Part shown: positions 1 through 9,616 of the stretch, in pieces
Position numbering within the stretch: position 1 is the stretch's first letter
How the letters are laid out: the number at the start of each line of letters is the position of its first letter
Assembly (NCBI RefSeq): GCF_017313085.1
Contig: NZ_JAFLNF010000002.1
Location: 124,001-188,000, forward strand
Length of the DNA stretch: 64,000 nucleotides
From: Roseibium limicola
GTDB lineage: Bacteria > Pseudomonadota > Alphaproteobacteria > Rhizobiales > Stappiaceae
Direction: 5' to 3'
Position numbers and translations under genes: made by a program
The notes under the pieces: model-generated
Database searches by the model: none
Seen by the model: the letters and a program-made list of their open reading frames with translations, nothing else
Told to the model about the DNA's origin: nothing

Positions 1-935
<935 letters not shown>

Positions 936-995
936 GCTTCTTTAAATGAATGAGAAGGCGGGATTCTTGTCCTGCTTTCTCGAAAGGGTATTGAA

Positions 996-2288
996 ATGAA
1001 AGATGGCGGTCGACTATCCGCAGCCATTGAGGTTCTGACCGAGGTGGAAACCCGTCATCGGCCAGTCCAGATGGCATTGCGTGACTGGGGGACTTCCCAC
1101 CGGTTTGCCGGCTCAGGTGACCGAACTGCCATTGGCAATCTCGTGTTTGATGCCTTGCGGCATCGCGCAAGCTTGTCGGCTCGGCTTTCCAGCGACACAC
1201 CGCGCATGGCGGTGCTCGGCACCTATGCGCTGACATGGCGCAATGGAACCGAAGGTTTGCAGGCGGCTTTTGAAGCTGACAGCCACGCACCTGAGCCTGC
1301 GACGGAAGACGAGATTTCGGCGCTCACAGCTGCCGCTGATATCGTTCCCGAAGGCGCTGCGGCCGCAGACGTTCCGGCATGGCTTTGGGAGTCGTTCCAG
1401 GGCGCCTTTGGCGAAAAGGCCGAAGCCGAAGGGCAGGCACTTGCCACACGGGCGCCGATTGATCTGCGAGTTAACACGCTGAAGTCCGACCGCGAAAAGC
1501 TGCTCAAGAAGCTGTCCCACATCAATGCATCTGCCTCGGCACTGACTCCGACCGGCATTCGCGTCGTGGCAAAGCCGGGCGCCGCACGTATGCCGCATGT
1601 GCAGGCCGAGGAAGGCTACCAGAAAGGCTGGTTTGAACTTCAGGATGAGGGCAGCCAGTTGGTCTCGCTTCTGGGTCAGGCCAAGCCAGGTCAGCAGGTT
1701 CTCGACTTTTGTGCAGGCGGTGGCGGAAAGACGTTGGCACTGGCTGCCAGCATGGGCAACAAGGGGCAGATCTTTGCCTATGACGCAGAACGTCTGCGCC
1801 TTGCGCCCATTCATGACCGGCTGAAGCGGGCAGGTGTTCACAGCGTTCAGGTCAAGGATCCGGCAACCACGGATCTGAAAGAGCTTGAAGGCGCCATGGA
1901 CCTGGTCTTCATCGACGCACCTTGCACTGGAACCGGCGTTTGGCGTCGTCGTCCGGACAGCAAGTGGAAGTTGTCGGAAAAGGCCTTGTCCGATCGTCTG
2001 GAAGACCAGATTGCGGTTCTCGACCGGGCTTGCAAATATGTCCGCCCCGGCGGACGTCTGGTTTATGTCACCTGTTCGGTTTTGCCACAGGAAAACACAG
2101 ATCAGATAACGGCCTTCCTGGAGCGCAATTCCGAGTTCGAGGCGCTGTCAGCTCTGGAAATCTGGAAGCAGGTGCTGCCTGAGTGCAAGGAACCGGAGTA
2201 CGTCAACGAGCGTGGTGACGTTTTGTTGACCCCGGCAACGATGGGAACCGATGGATTCTTTGCCGCCGTGATGACGCGCAAGGCCTGA
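996..2288 (+). CDS. RsmB/NOP-family RNA (cytosine-5-) methyltransferase
   Basis: SAM-dependent methyltransferase of 430 residues, expected to methylate C5 of a cytosine in rRNA (RsmB type) or tRNA. The first ~130 residues look like the NusB-like helical RNA-binding domain of RsmB. The Rossmann methyltransferase domain follows, with SAM motif I DFCAGGGGKT, motif IV DAPCTGTGVW (Cys for product release) and motif VI YVTCSVLPQEN (nucleophilic Cys). Both catalytic cysteines are present. The start at 996 has an AAGGG box 8 bases upstream. It lies 60 bases after guaB and may be co-transcribed with it; a weak imperfect hairpin sits in the gap. The family is certain. The exact target base cannot be read from the sequence, so no gene symbol is given. 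Confidence 0.9.
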   Translation: MKDGGRLSAAIEVLTEVETRHRPVQMALRDWGTSHRFAGSGDRTAIGNLVFDALRHRASLSARLSSDTPRMAVLGTYALTWRNGTEGLQAAFEADSHAPEPATEDEISALTAAADIVPEGAAAADVPAWLWESFQGAFGEKAEAEGQALATRAPIDLRVNTLKSDREKLLKKLSHINASASALTPTGIRVVAKPGAARMPHVQAEEGYQKGWFELQDEGSQLVSLLGQAKPGQQVLDFCAGGGGKTLALAASMGNKGQIFAYDAERLRLAPIHDRLKRAGVHSVQVKDPATTDLKELEGAMDLVFIDAPCTGTGVWRRRPDSKWKLSEKALSDRLEDQIAVLDRACKYVRPGGRLVYVTCSVLPQENTDQITAFLERNSEFEALSALEIWKQVLPECKEPEYVNERGDVLLTPATMGTDGFFAAVMTRKA

Positions 2289-2326
2289 TAGTCACCGATA
2301 GATTAGCCGACAAAGCATCGCCGGCC

Positions 2327-2374
2327 AGAAGCCATTCCGAGATCTGCCATCAGGCCGGTATCAGGATGGCTTCT
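2327..2374. terminator. Inverted repeat between convergent genes
   Basis: Arms AGAAGCCAT (2327-2335) and ATGGCTTCT (2366-2374) are perfect complements flanking a GGCC-rich loop. The repeat lies between the convergent rsmB-like gene and the TPR gene and reaches into the last codons of the latter. There is no T-run, so a terminator role is only likely by position. Confidence 0.35.
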
Positions 2375-3575
2375 CTTCGTCGGGGGCGGCGGAATTCAGC
2401 TCATCGCCAAGATCAGATTCCAGTGCCAGATCATCGGGCAGGGGCCTGCTCTCGGGCCGACTGGTTTTCTGTGGTTCAAAAGTGACTTCCGCAACGCCGG
2501 AATCGTCATCTTCGTCGTCGGAGAGGTTCTCCGACGTGCTTTGTTCCAGATTTGCCGCTGTCGCCCGCGCAGCAAGGGTTTGCTCTGCGTCCGCAGCAGC
2601 CTTGGCAATCTGGTTTTTCAGCCCCTCGGCCAGCGCTTCGTCGCGCGACGCGGCCGTCAGGACCTGACGCGCCATCTGGCCCTGTTTCAGGGCCGCCAGG
2701 CAAGTGCCGAGCGTATTCAGCACATTGGCATTGCGCGGAGCCAGCTGATAGGCCTGAAATACGTCCACCAGGGCCGCATCAAGGTCTCCGGCCTTGCGGT
2801 GAAGCGCTGAAAAGCGCAGCAGCAATTCCGGCCGCTCAGATGACTTGCAAGCTTTCAATGCCTTGGAGAGCGCGTCACGTGCCCCCTCCAGATCGCCGCT
2901 CGCCATGCGCGCATCGGCCAGAGTGCGCAATGGCAAACTGGCCTGCGGCTCCAGTGCATGGGCTTGCGCGGCCAGAACCGCGGCCTCGGCAAACCTGCGT
3001 CGGCGCAGATACAATTCCGCAAGCCCGGTGATGGCCGGCATGTGAGTTGCGTCCAGCTCCAGCGCCTTTCGGAACGAGGCAATGGCTGCAGAGCCTTGCG
3101 GGTCCTTGGATTGCGATCGGGCAAACAGGGTGCGAACCGGTGCGCTTTGCGGCAAAAGCTCCACCAGCTTCTGGGCCGGAGCGAAGGCGGCTTCCGGTTT
3201 GTTCAAATCAAGCTGGACGCTGGCCAGGCCATATAGCGCATTACGGTTGTCTGGCTGCAACCCGAGCACTTCCTTGAAGTTGGCCTCGGCGGTAGTCAGA
3301 TCACCCATCAGGTATTGGCAATTGCCAAGATTGGCCCGGGCGGGAACATTCTCAGGTTCGATGAAGACGATACGGCGCAATTGCGACAGCGCTTCATCCA
3401 GATGCCCGGCACGCATCAGTGCGGTGGCGGTCCGAAAAGCAATATCCAGATTGTCCGGCGCATCTTCCAGCGCCTGCAAATAGGCGGCGAGTGCGGCATC
3501 GGACTTGCCGTTGCGCTCGTAATAGAGGGCACGTTCGAAGGCTGCTTCGCCAGGAGGGGGCAGGGAGTCGCTCAC
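2361..3575 (-). CDS. Tetratricopeptide repeat protein
   Basis: About 404 residues with consecutive TPR helices: repeated patterns such as A(x)3R..G....A......A....P.n cover roughly residues 15-330. An acidic, low-complexity tail (…DDEDDD…) follows. TPR proteins are scaffolds for protein-protein contacts; no catalytic domain, signal peptide or membrane segment is visible, so the partner is unknown. The start is ambiguous. A TTG at 3587 has AAGGA directly against it, and a TTG at 3578 or GTG at 3575 lies 9-12 bases downstream of that box. I took the GTG, which gives an N-terminus MSDSLPPPG. It is divergent from guaA and convergent with the RNA methyltransferase gene. Confidence 0.85.
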   Translation of the reverse strand: MSDSLPPPGEAAFERALYYERNGKSDAALAAYLQALEDAPDNLDIAFRTATALMRAGHLDEALSQLRRIVFIEPENVPARANLGNCQYLMGDLTTAEANFKEVLGLQPDNRNALYGLASVQLDLNKPEAAFAPAQKLVELLPQSAPVRTLFARSQSKDPQGSAAIASFRKALELDATHMPAITGLAELYLRRRRFAEAAVLAAQAHALEPQASLPLRTLADARMASGDLEGARDALSKALKACKSSERPELLLRFSALHRKAGDLDAALVDVFQAYQLAPRNANVLNTLGTCLAALKQGQMARQVLTAASRDEALAEGLKNQIAKAAADAEQTLAARATAANLEQSTSENLSDDEDDDSGVAEVTFEPQKTSRPESRPLPDDLALESDLGDELNSAAPDEEKPS

Positions 3576-3749
3576 CAAGGGAATCAATCCTTATCTTGAG
3601 CCTCTATTGAAGCGGATTAGCGGTGAAAATGGAATCAGGCAAAACGGGTTCTCCAGCACCCATTTGGGACAGCTTGTTTATGTCCATTTGAAGGGCGGTA
3701 TGAGCCATGCAGGAGGAACAGCCTGGAAAATCCTCAAAAACAGTTTGAG

Positions 3750-3766
3750 AGGCTGAATTTCAGCCT
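3750..3766. promoter_or_regulatory. 17-base palindrome upstream of guaA
   Basis: Perfect dyad AGGCTGAA-T-TTCAGCCT ends 34 bases before the guaA ATG. It could be an operator or a leader hairpin for guaA. No known regulator recognition sequence was matched. It is not followed by a T-run, so it is not a normal terminator. Confidence 0.3.
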
Positions 3767-3800
3767 TCAAATTGGCTAGGGAAGCGGGTAGAAGCAGCCC

Positions 3801-5360
3801 ATGACACAGCATGATCGCCTCCTCATTATCGACTTCGGCTCCCAGGTTACCCAGCTGATTGCCCGACGTCTGCGCGAACTCAATGTCTATTGCGAAATCC
3901 ATCCCTATCAGAACGTGACGGATGCGTTTCTGGACGAGTTCTCTCCCAAAGCCGTGATTTTCTCCGGAGGCCCGGACAGTGTTGTCCGTGAGGGATCCCC
4001 GCGCCCGCCCAAGACCGTCTACGATCTCGGTGTTCCGATCCTCGGTATCTGTTACGGCCAACAAGTCATGATGCATGACCTGGGCGGCAAAGTCGAAGCG
4101 GGCGAAAGCCACACGGCAGAGTTCGGTCGGGCTTTCGTCTCACCGACCCCGACCATCATCGACCTGTTGCACGGCTGGTTCAAGGCTGAACGTGAGCAGG
4201 TATGGATGTCGCATGGTGATCATGTCAGCGAGATCGCACCGGGCTTTGAGGTCTATGGCACCTCGCCGGGCGCACCGTTTGCCGTCACTGCCGATTTGAA
4301 CCGCAATTTCTTTGCCGTGCAGTTCCATCCGGAGGTGCATCACACGCCGAACGGCAAGTTCCTCTATGAGAACTTCGTGCGGATGGCGGGCTTTACCGGC
4401 GACTGGACAATGGGCGCCTACCGCGAGGAAGCGATCCGGCTGATCCGCGAGAAGGTTGGCGACAAGAAGGTCATCTGCGGTCTGTCCGGCGGCGTCGACA
4501 GCTCTGTTGCAGCGGTTCTGATTCATGAGGCCATTGGTGATCAACTGACCTGCGTGTTTGTTGATCATGGCTTGCTGCGTCAGAACGAAGCCGACGAAGT
4601 GGTCAAGATGTTCCGCGACCACTACAATATTCCGTTGATCCATGCGGACGAGAGTGAGCTGTTTCTGGGCGAGTTGGAAGGCCAGTCCGACCCGGAGACC
4701 AAGCGCAAGATCATCGGCCGGCTGTTCATCGACGTATTCCAGAAATACGCCAACCAGATCGAAGGTGCCGAGTTCCTGGCTCAGGGCACGCTCTATCCGG
4801 ATGTGATCGAAAGCGTTTCCTTCTCCGGCGGTCCTTCCGTCACCATCAAGTCGCATCACAATGTGGGTGGTTTGCCGGAAAAGATGGGCTTGAAGCTGGT
4901 TGAGCCACTGCGCGAACTGTTCAAGGACGAAGTCCGCGCCCTGGGCCGTGAACTTGGCCTGCCGGACAGCTTCATCGGCCGCCATCCGTTCCCGGGTCCA
5001 GGACTGGCGATCCGTTGCCCTGGCGAAATCACGCGGGAAAAGCTGGAAATCCTGCGCAAGGCCGATGCGGTCTACATCGACCAGATCCGCAAGCATGGTC
5101 TGTATGATGAGATCTGGCAGGCGTTCGTGGCGATCCTGCCCGTCCGTACAGTTGGCGTCATGGGCGATGGCCGCACCTACGACTTTGCCTGTGCCCTGCG
5201 TGCGGTAAACTCGGTCGATGGCATGACGGCAGACTATTATCCCTTCAGCCACGACTTCCTTGGAGAGACCGCCACGCGGATCATCAACGAGGTCAAGGGG
5301 ATCAACCGGGTGACCTACGACATCACCTCAAAGCCTCCCGGAACCATCGAGTGGGAGTGA
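3801..5360 (+). CDS. guaA: GMP synthase (glutamine-hydrolysing)
   Basis: Amidates XMP to GMP using glutamine and ATP. 519 residues, the normal full length. The N-terminal class I glutamine amidotransferase domain (about 1-200) shows the nucleophile elbow GICYGQQ and the partner His/Glu in QFHPEVHHT. The ATP pyrophosphatase domain follows with P-loop [10 protein letters not shown] near residue 230. The dimerisation/XMP-binding C-terminus ends with the typical PPGTIEWE. The ribosome-binding site before the ATG at 3801 is weak, but the N-terminus [15 protein letters not shown] fits the family. A 17-base palindrome and then a clean terminator flank the gene, so it appears to be monocistronic. Confidence 0.98.
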   Translation: MTQHDRLLIIDFGSQVTQLIARRLRELNVYCEIHPYQNVTDAFLDEFSPKAVIFSGGPDSVVREGSPRPPKTVYDLGVPILGICYGQQVMMHDLGGKVEAGESHTAEFGRAFVSPTPTIIDLLHGWFKAEREQVWMSHGDHVSEIAPGFEVYGTSPGAPFAVTADLNRNFFAVQFHPEVHHTPNGKFLYENFVRMAGFTGDWTMGAYREEAIRLIREKVGDKKVICGLSGGVDSSVAAVLIHEAIGDQLTCVFVDHGLLRQNEADEVVKMFRDHYNIPLIHADESELFLGELEGQSDPETKRKIIGRLFIDVFQKYANQIEGAEFLAQGTLYPDVIESVSFSGGPSVTIKSHHNVGGLPEKMGLKLVEPLRELFKDEVRALGRELGLPDSFIGRHPFPGPGLAIRCPGEITREKLEILRKADAVYIDQIRKHGLYDEIWQAFVAILPVRTVGVMGDGRTYDFACALRAVNSVDGMTADYYPFSHDFLGETATRIINEVKGINRVTYDITSKPPGTIEWE

Positions 5361-5375
5361 GTTCTGAGCTCAACG

Positions 5376-5403
5376 AAAAGGCGCCGCAAGGTGCCTTTTT
5401 TAT
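5376..5403 (+). terminator. Rho-independent terminator of guaA
   Basis: Ten-base-pair stem AAAAGGCGCC / GGTGCCTTTT (one G-T pair) closed by a GCAA tetraloop and running into a T-tract. It begins 15 bases after the guaA stop codon. Confidence 0.92.
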
Positions 5404-5604
5404 TTGGCTCACTGCCTCTTGTTTCATCCTTTGCATGATCGGTGTGCGGCTGCTTGCAGGTGGAGAGGCGGGTTTGGCTTGCTCGAGGTTTAAAGTCCCG
5501 GATTTGAGAGAAAATACAACATTGGTGCTTATTGAAACCGTTTGACGAGTTGCCCATGAATCCCGTTGACTTGGTCTTGAACCAACCGGGCAAAGGTAAA
5601 CGTC

Positions 5605-7152
5605 ATGCGGGCCAGTCATACAATCGATCTGCCATTGTCGTGGCAAGCAATTGCCGGCGTTGCCCGCGGCTTGGATGTCGTGCTTTCCGAACCGGCGAAA
5701 GACCGGATCCGCCGATCCCGCGATGCGGCTGAAAAGCTGATGTCGGACAACACGCGCTGTTATGGCCTCAACACCGGGGTTGGTGGTCTGTGCAATGAAG
5801 TGATCGCGCCGAGCGACCGCTCCCGGCTTTCTGAAAACATTGCCTTCAGCCATCATGTCGGCGTTGGTCAGCCACTCTCACGTGAACAGACACGCGGACT
5901 GCTGGCGGCAAAGATCAATCTTTACGCGTTGGGGTATTCCGGCATTCGGCTGGAGGTTGTCGAAAGGCTCTGCGCGTTTCTCGACAATGATTGTCTGCCT
6001 GTCATTCCCGCCAAGGGTTCGCTCGGCTATCTCAGCCACTCCGCACCGGTGGCTTTGTCTGTCTTTGGAGAAGGCGATGTATTCCTGCGCGGCGAGCGGA
6101 TGACCGCATCACAAGCCTTGTCGGAACTCGGATTGGCGCCGCTGCAGCTGGAGGCCAAGGAAGGTCTCAGTCTCGTCAGCGGAACCGGTTGTGCCTCCGG
6201 CTTTGCGGCACTGGCGCTGTCCCATGCTCATATGTTGCTCGACTGGGCAGATGCCGCCGCTGCCATGAGTTTTGAGAACCTGCGGTGTGATCCGGAAGGA
6301 CTTTCCGCCCGAACTCTGGCCCTGCGACCAAGCCCAGACATGGCGACAGTCGGCGAAGCGCTACGGTTCTATCTCCGGGGAAGTCAACTGGCGCAGGGAC
6401 CTGGCCTCAACCCAACACAACCGCCTTTGAGCTTGCGGGCAATTTCGCAAGTGCATGGCGGTGTGCGCCGGGCCGTACGTATGTCCGGTGAAACACTCGA
6501 TCTGGAATTGGCCAGTTGCACCGACAATCCGGCGATATGGGAAGACAATGGCGAAGTCCATATGGCCTCTCAGGCGCATACGGTGGCGGCCGAACTTGCA
6601 ATGTCTCTCGACAGCCTTGCCTTGGCGCTGGCGCATATTGGCGTCATCAGCGAAAGGCGTATTGATCGGCTGGTCAATCCGATGGTCAGCAACTTGCCGG
6701 CTTTTCTCGCAGCCGCCGGTGGCCTGCATAACGGCTTTCAGATTGCCCATTATACGGCGGTCTCTTTGGTCGGGGAAAATCGCCGACTGGCTCAACCGTC
6801 GAGCCTTGATGGCGGCGTGACCGCAGGCCTTCAGGAGGATTATCTGGCCCATGCGACGCCTTCGGCACTGAAGGCACTCGACCTTCTGGAAAACATTGAA
6901 ACCATTCTGGCCATTGAATTGCTGTGTGCCGCCCAAGCTTATGATGTGCAACCGTGCGGGGCACAGGGCAAGCGCGGGCATGGGACGGAAGGCATTTATC
7001 AGTATATTCGCGAAGCCATTGGCGCCTATGACGACCGCCGACCACTGGCGAAAGACATCGAGATGATGCGCCGCCTCATGTGGATGATGCCCTATCCTGC
7101 CAGCATGGCGTCGAACGTCTCCCTGTCGCCAACACAAAAACCGGAAGTTTGA
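5605..7152 (+). CDS. Aromatic amino acid lyase family (HAL/PAL) homologue lacking the MIO tripeptide
   Basis: 515 residues, the length and fold signature of histidine ammonia-lyases. These deaminate His/Phe/Tyr with a 4-methylidene-imidazol-5-one (MIO) formed from an Ala-Ser-Gly tripeptide. Here the framework KGSxG...AP is clear at residues 137-148, but the tripeptide position (142-144) reads Tyr-Leu-Ser. Other active-site changes by eye alignment are Ser192 for the Asn of the NGT motif, and Leu274 with Pro272 in the QDPYSLR region. Tyr53 (CYGLNTG), Arg277, TDNP (306-309) and Gln-Glu-Asp 409-411 are kept. An unrelated CASG occurs at 196-199. No hut genes are nearby. It has AAAGGT 7 bases before the ATG. 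The protein is probably not a classical ammonia-lyase; the reaction is unknown. Confidence 0.82.
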   Translation: MRASHTIDLPLSWQAIAGVARGLDVVLSEPAKDRIRRSRDAAEKLMSDNTRCYGLNTGVGGLCNEVIAPSDRSRLSENIAFSHHVGVGQPLSREQTRGLLAAKINLYALGYSGIRLEVVERLCAFLDNDCLPVIPAKGSLGYLSHSAPVALSVFGEGDVFLRGERMTASQALSELGLAPLQLEAKEGLSLVSGTGCASGFAALALSHAHMLLDWADAAAAMSFENLRCDPEGLSARTLALRPSPDMATVGEALRFYLRGSQLAQGPGLNPTQPPLSLRAISQVHGGVRRAVRMSGETLDLELASCTDNPAIWEDNGEVHMASQAHTVAAELAMSLDSLALALAHIGVISERRIDRLVNPMVSNLPAFLAAAGGLHNGFQIAHYTAVSLVGENRRLAQPSSLDGGVTAGLQEDYLAHATPSALKALDLLENIETILAIELLCAAQAYDVQPCGAQGKRGHGTEGIYQYIREAIGAYDDRRPLAKDIEMMRRLMWMMPYPASMASNVSLSPTQKPEV

Positions 7153-7159
7153 GCTGGGT

Positions 7160-7185
7160 GAATTAGGCGCAGGAGCGCCTAATTC
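7160..7185. terminator. Bidirectional hairpin between convergent genes
   Basis: Perfect 11-base-pair stem GAATTAGGCGC / GCGCCTAATTC with an AGGA loop, 8 bases after the stop of the lyase homologue and 18 bases before the end of the cation efflux gene. There is no long T-run, but position and perfect symmetry argue for a shared terminator. Confidence 0.7.
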
Positions 7186-7202
7186 TGGTTTGAACGGGTT
7201 GA

Positions 7203-8162
7203 TCAGGCGTCGAGCATCCGCTGTTCTTCCTCAGCCTTGATCATCTCTTCGTGGTGCCGGCTCGCCTGCACCTCGATGAACAGGCGCGTCACATCCGGGT
7301 TCTGCCGCTTGATCGTCTGCTCCATCGAATAGATCGCATCTTCAATCGCACCGGCTTTCACCTGGTCCTCGAAGTCGAGGGAAAGGGCCAGAAGAATATC
7401 ATGCGGACCGCGGTGCAACGTGCGGATCTCGTTGACCGCTGTCACTGTAGGCGAGGCCTCAACGATCTGGCGTATGCTGGAGATGATCTCCGGCGATGCG
7501 CCTTCGCCGATCAGCAAGCCTTTTGTTTCAAAAGCCAGGAAGGCAGCGGTTGCGGCGAGGATCAGGCCGATTGCGATGGAGGCTGCTCCGTCGAGCCATG
7601 GCAGGCCAAGCACCTGAGCTGCAGCTAGTCCGATGGCGGCAACCATCAGGCCCAGCATGGCGGCACTGTCCTCGAAGAGAACCGTGAACAAAGTCGGGTC
7701 CTTGCTGTCGCGAACCGTCTGGAACAGGCTTCGTCCGCCACGAGTCTGGTTGAACTCTTTCAAGGCAATCCACCAGGCGACAGATTCAAACGCAAAGGCC
7801 AATGCCAGAACGATATAGTTGACCATCGGATTGCTGACAGGATGAGGATGGATGACTTTCTGCACGCCCTCGTAGATTGAGACGCCCGACCCGACCGCAA
7901 AGATCAAGATCGCCACCACGAACGACCAAAAGTATAATTCAGCACCATATCCAAAAGGATGTTGCTTATCGGCGGGCTGCTTGGCCCGCTTCATGCCGTA
8001 TAGCAGAAGCCCCTGGTTGCCTGTATCGACAAGAGAGTGAATGCCCTCCGACATCATTGCAGAGGAGCCGGTAAAAGCGGCAGCAGCGAACTTGGTGATG
8101 GAAATCAGGCCATTGCCAGCGAGGGCGGCGTAAATCACCTTTTTGGAACCATGGGCGGCCAT
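7203..8162 (-). CDS. Cation diffusion facilitator family transporter
   Basis: 319-residue inner-membrane proton-coupled metal (Zn/Fe/Mn class) exporter. The transmembrane helices start near residue 10. Helix 2 carries the metal-site signature SEGIHSLVDTGNQ (HxxxD), followed by the loop KQHPFGYGAELYFWS typical of the SLC30A9-like branch. A second acidic set is seen in EDSAAMLG. The cytosolic C-terminal domain (about 210-319) has the ferredoxin-like pattern with HRGPHDILLALSLDFED. The start at 8162 has AGAAGGA 7 bases upstream; a longer reading frame to 8321 has no such site. It is convergent with the lyase homologue. The substrate metal cannot be decided from sequence. Confidence 0.92.
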   Translation of the reverse strand: MAAHGSKKVIYAALAGNGLISITKFAAAAFTGSSAMMSEGIHSLVDTGNQGLLLYGMKRAKQPADKQHPFGYGAELYFWSFVVAILIFAVGSGVSIYEGVQKVIHPHPVSNPMVNYIVLALAFAFESVAWWIALKEFNQTRGGRSLFQTVRDSKDPTLFTVLFEDSAAMLGLMVAAIGLAAAQVLGLPWLDGAASIAIGLILAATAAFLAFETKGLLIGEGASPEIISSIRQIVEASPTVTAVNEIRTLHRGPHDILLALSLDFEDQVKAGAIEDAIYSMEQTIKRQNPDVTRLFIEVQASRHHEEMIKAEEEQRMLDA

Positions 8163-8320
8163 CGGGCATCCTTCTTGTTGGCGGTCGGTCAGCGGTTCCC
8201 GTGACGAACGCTGATGACGGGTCTGTGAAACTCTACTTCGAACTGTGATTATTGGTAGAGCCGAAAGTCTGGCAGCATGGCCTGACACGTGTGAATGCGG
8301 CAAAAAAGAGAAGACAGTCA

Positions 8321-8719
8321 ATGAAACAACCGCGAAAAGCCAATCCGGTTCCCATCGGACGTAGACTGATAATAGCCGTTGGCCTGTTTTGCGCTGCGAC
8401 TTCTGTGGCGAGTGCCGGTGAAGTGGAGATCAACGCGGTCGTTGTGGAGCGTCAGGGCGACAGCTTACGCTTCGACGTGACGCTATTCCATCAGGATGAA
8501 GGATGGGATCATTATGCCGACCTGTGGCAGGTGGAAAGTCAAAGCGGCAAGGTGCTGGCCGAACGTGTTCTGCTCCACCCGCATGTAAATGAGCAGCCCT
8601 TTAAGCGCTCGCTGTCGGGTGTGAAAATCCCCTCAGAGTTGAATGTGGTCTTCATTCGTGCCCGCGACACCAGGCATGGCTTTGCTTCCAACAGATACAA
8701 GGTGCAACTACCAGATTGA
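8321..8719 (+). CDS. Hypothetical exported protein
   Basis: 132 residues. A basic N-terminus and a hydrophobic segment (residues ~15-32, ending SVASAGE) form a standard Sec signal peptide, so the mature ~100-residue protein should be periplasmic. The mature part has a beta-rich look, with EGWDHYADLWQVES and an RARDTRHGFASNRY stretch near the end. I do not recognise a family. The ATG at 8321 follows an AGAGAAG box. It is divergent from the cation efflux gene (158-base gap) and precedes a glutathione transferase on the same strand. Confidence 0.75.
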   Translation: MKQPRKANPVPIGRRLIIAVGLFCAATSVASAGEVEINAVVVERQGDSLRFDVTLFHQDEGWDHYADLWQVESQSGKVLAERVLLHPHVNEQPFKRSLSGVKIPSELNVVFIRARDTRHGFASNRYKVQLPD

Positions 8720-8864
8720 TGCAGCCCTCGCTGTCTTCCGGATAAAGTCCCTTGCCCATGGGGGCGAGCGCGCCAGGTTTAAGGGAGCCATCCCGATCTT
8801 CGGAACCGTCTGCAGGCGGCGTCCGTTTGATCTCTACTTTTCTGGTACAATTGGAGAGCTTTTG

Positions 8865-9530
8865 GTGCTCGTTCATTATCTCGACAACTCCCGTGCGCAT
8901 CGCATTCTGTGGCTGCTTGAAGAGCTCGCGGTGAACTACGACGTGAAAACCTACAAGCGCGGTCCTGACATGCGCGCCCCCAAGTCCCTGAAGCAGGTTC
9001 ATCCGCTGGGGAAGTCGCCGGTCATCGAGGACAATGGACGGGTTGTCGCCGAAAGTGGCGCGATGGTGGAATATCTCCTCGACTTTTATGGAACGGAAAC
9101 GAAGTTGCGGCCGGCGCCTGGCACAGATGCTCTGCTTGAGTACAGATACTGGCTGCATGCTGCAGAAGGTACGGCGATGCCGATGATCACGCTGAAGCTG
9201 ATTTTCAAGCTGCTCCCCAAGCAAGTACCATTCTTCGTCAAGCCGCTGGCATCAGCCATCTCCAAAGGCGCGCAGAGCAAGGTGACTGATCCGCAGGCCC
9301 GCGATCAGATGGCGATGTGGGAAACTCAGCTGGAGAAAACCGGATGGTTCGCCGGAGACAGTTTCAGCGCAGCGGATATCGCGATGAGTTTCCCGGTCGA
9401 TGTGGCGGTCGAAAGGTTTAAGCTTGCCCAGCCCGGCCCGGCAACCATCGCATGGCTGGCGGCGATCAAGCGACGCCCTGCCTATCAGCGGGCGCTCAAG
9501 AGTGGCGGCGGCTACGATATTGCAAGCTGA
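8865..9530 (+). CDS. Glutathione S-transferase family protein
   Basis: 221 residues with the two-domain GST layout. An N-terminal thioredoxin-like domain starts HYLDNSRAHRILWLLEELAV and contains GKSPVIEDNG plus the ESGAMVEYL glutathione-contact motif (cis-Pro and Glu-Ser). The all-helical C-terminal domain follows from about residue 85. The Ser of NSRAHR is in the usual place for the thiolate-stabilising hydroxyl. I chose GTG 8865 because it lies 6 bases after GGAGAG and gives the family-typical start; the open frame extends further upstream without similarity. Likely a cytosolic detoxification or stress enzyme, with unknown substrate. Confidence 0.88.
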   Translation: MLVHYLDNSRAHRILWLLEELAVNYDVKTYKRGPDMRAPKSLKQVHPLGKSPVIEDNGRVVAESGAMVEYLLDFYGTETKLRPAPGTDALLEYRYWLHAAEGTAMPMITLKLIFKLLPKQVPFFVKPLASAISKGAQSKVTDPQARDQMAMWETQLEKTGWFAGDSFSAADIAMSFPVDVAVERFKLAQPGPATIAWLAAIKRRPAYQRALKSGGGYDIAS

Positions 9531-9566
9531 TAGACGTTGCATGAGCCGGGGCGCAGACGCCGCGAT

Positions 9567-9608
9567 TTATGCCCTATGCCCGGCAGTCCAGCCGGAGATA
9601 GGGCATAA
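9567..9608. terminator. Two-tier hairpin between convergent genes
   Basis: Outer arms TTATGCCCTAT (9567-9577) and ATAGGGCATAA (9598-9608) pair over 11 bases. An inner stem CCGGC / GCCGG (9580-9584, 9591-9595) caps it across a small internal loop. It is placed exactly between the convergent GST and MarC genes, so it probably terminates both. Confidence 0.72.
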
Positions 9609-9616
9609 GCAGTGCC

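Noticed and set aside
936..995. Hairpin between guaB and the RNA methyltransferase gene
   Set aside because: The stem is imperfect with several mismatches and no clear T-run, and it also covers the ribosome-binding region; too weak to call.
6190..6202. CASG at residues 196-199 of the lyase homologue as an alternative MIO site
   Set aside because: It aligns with the segment after the NGT motif, about 55 residues from the MIO loop, and lies in a helix in the family fold, so it is probably coincidental.
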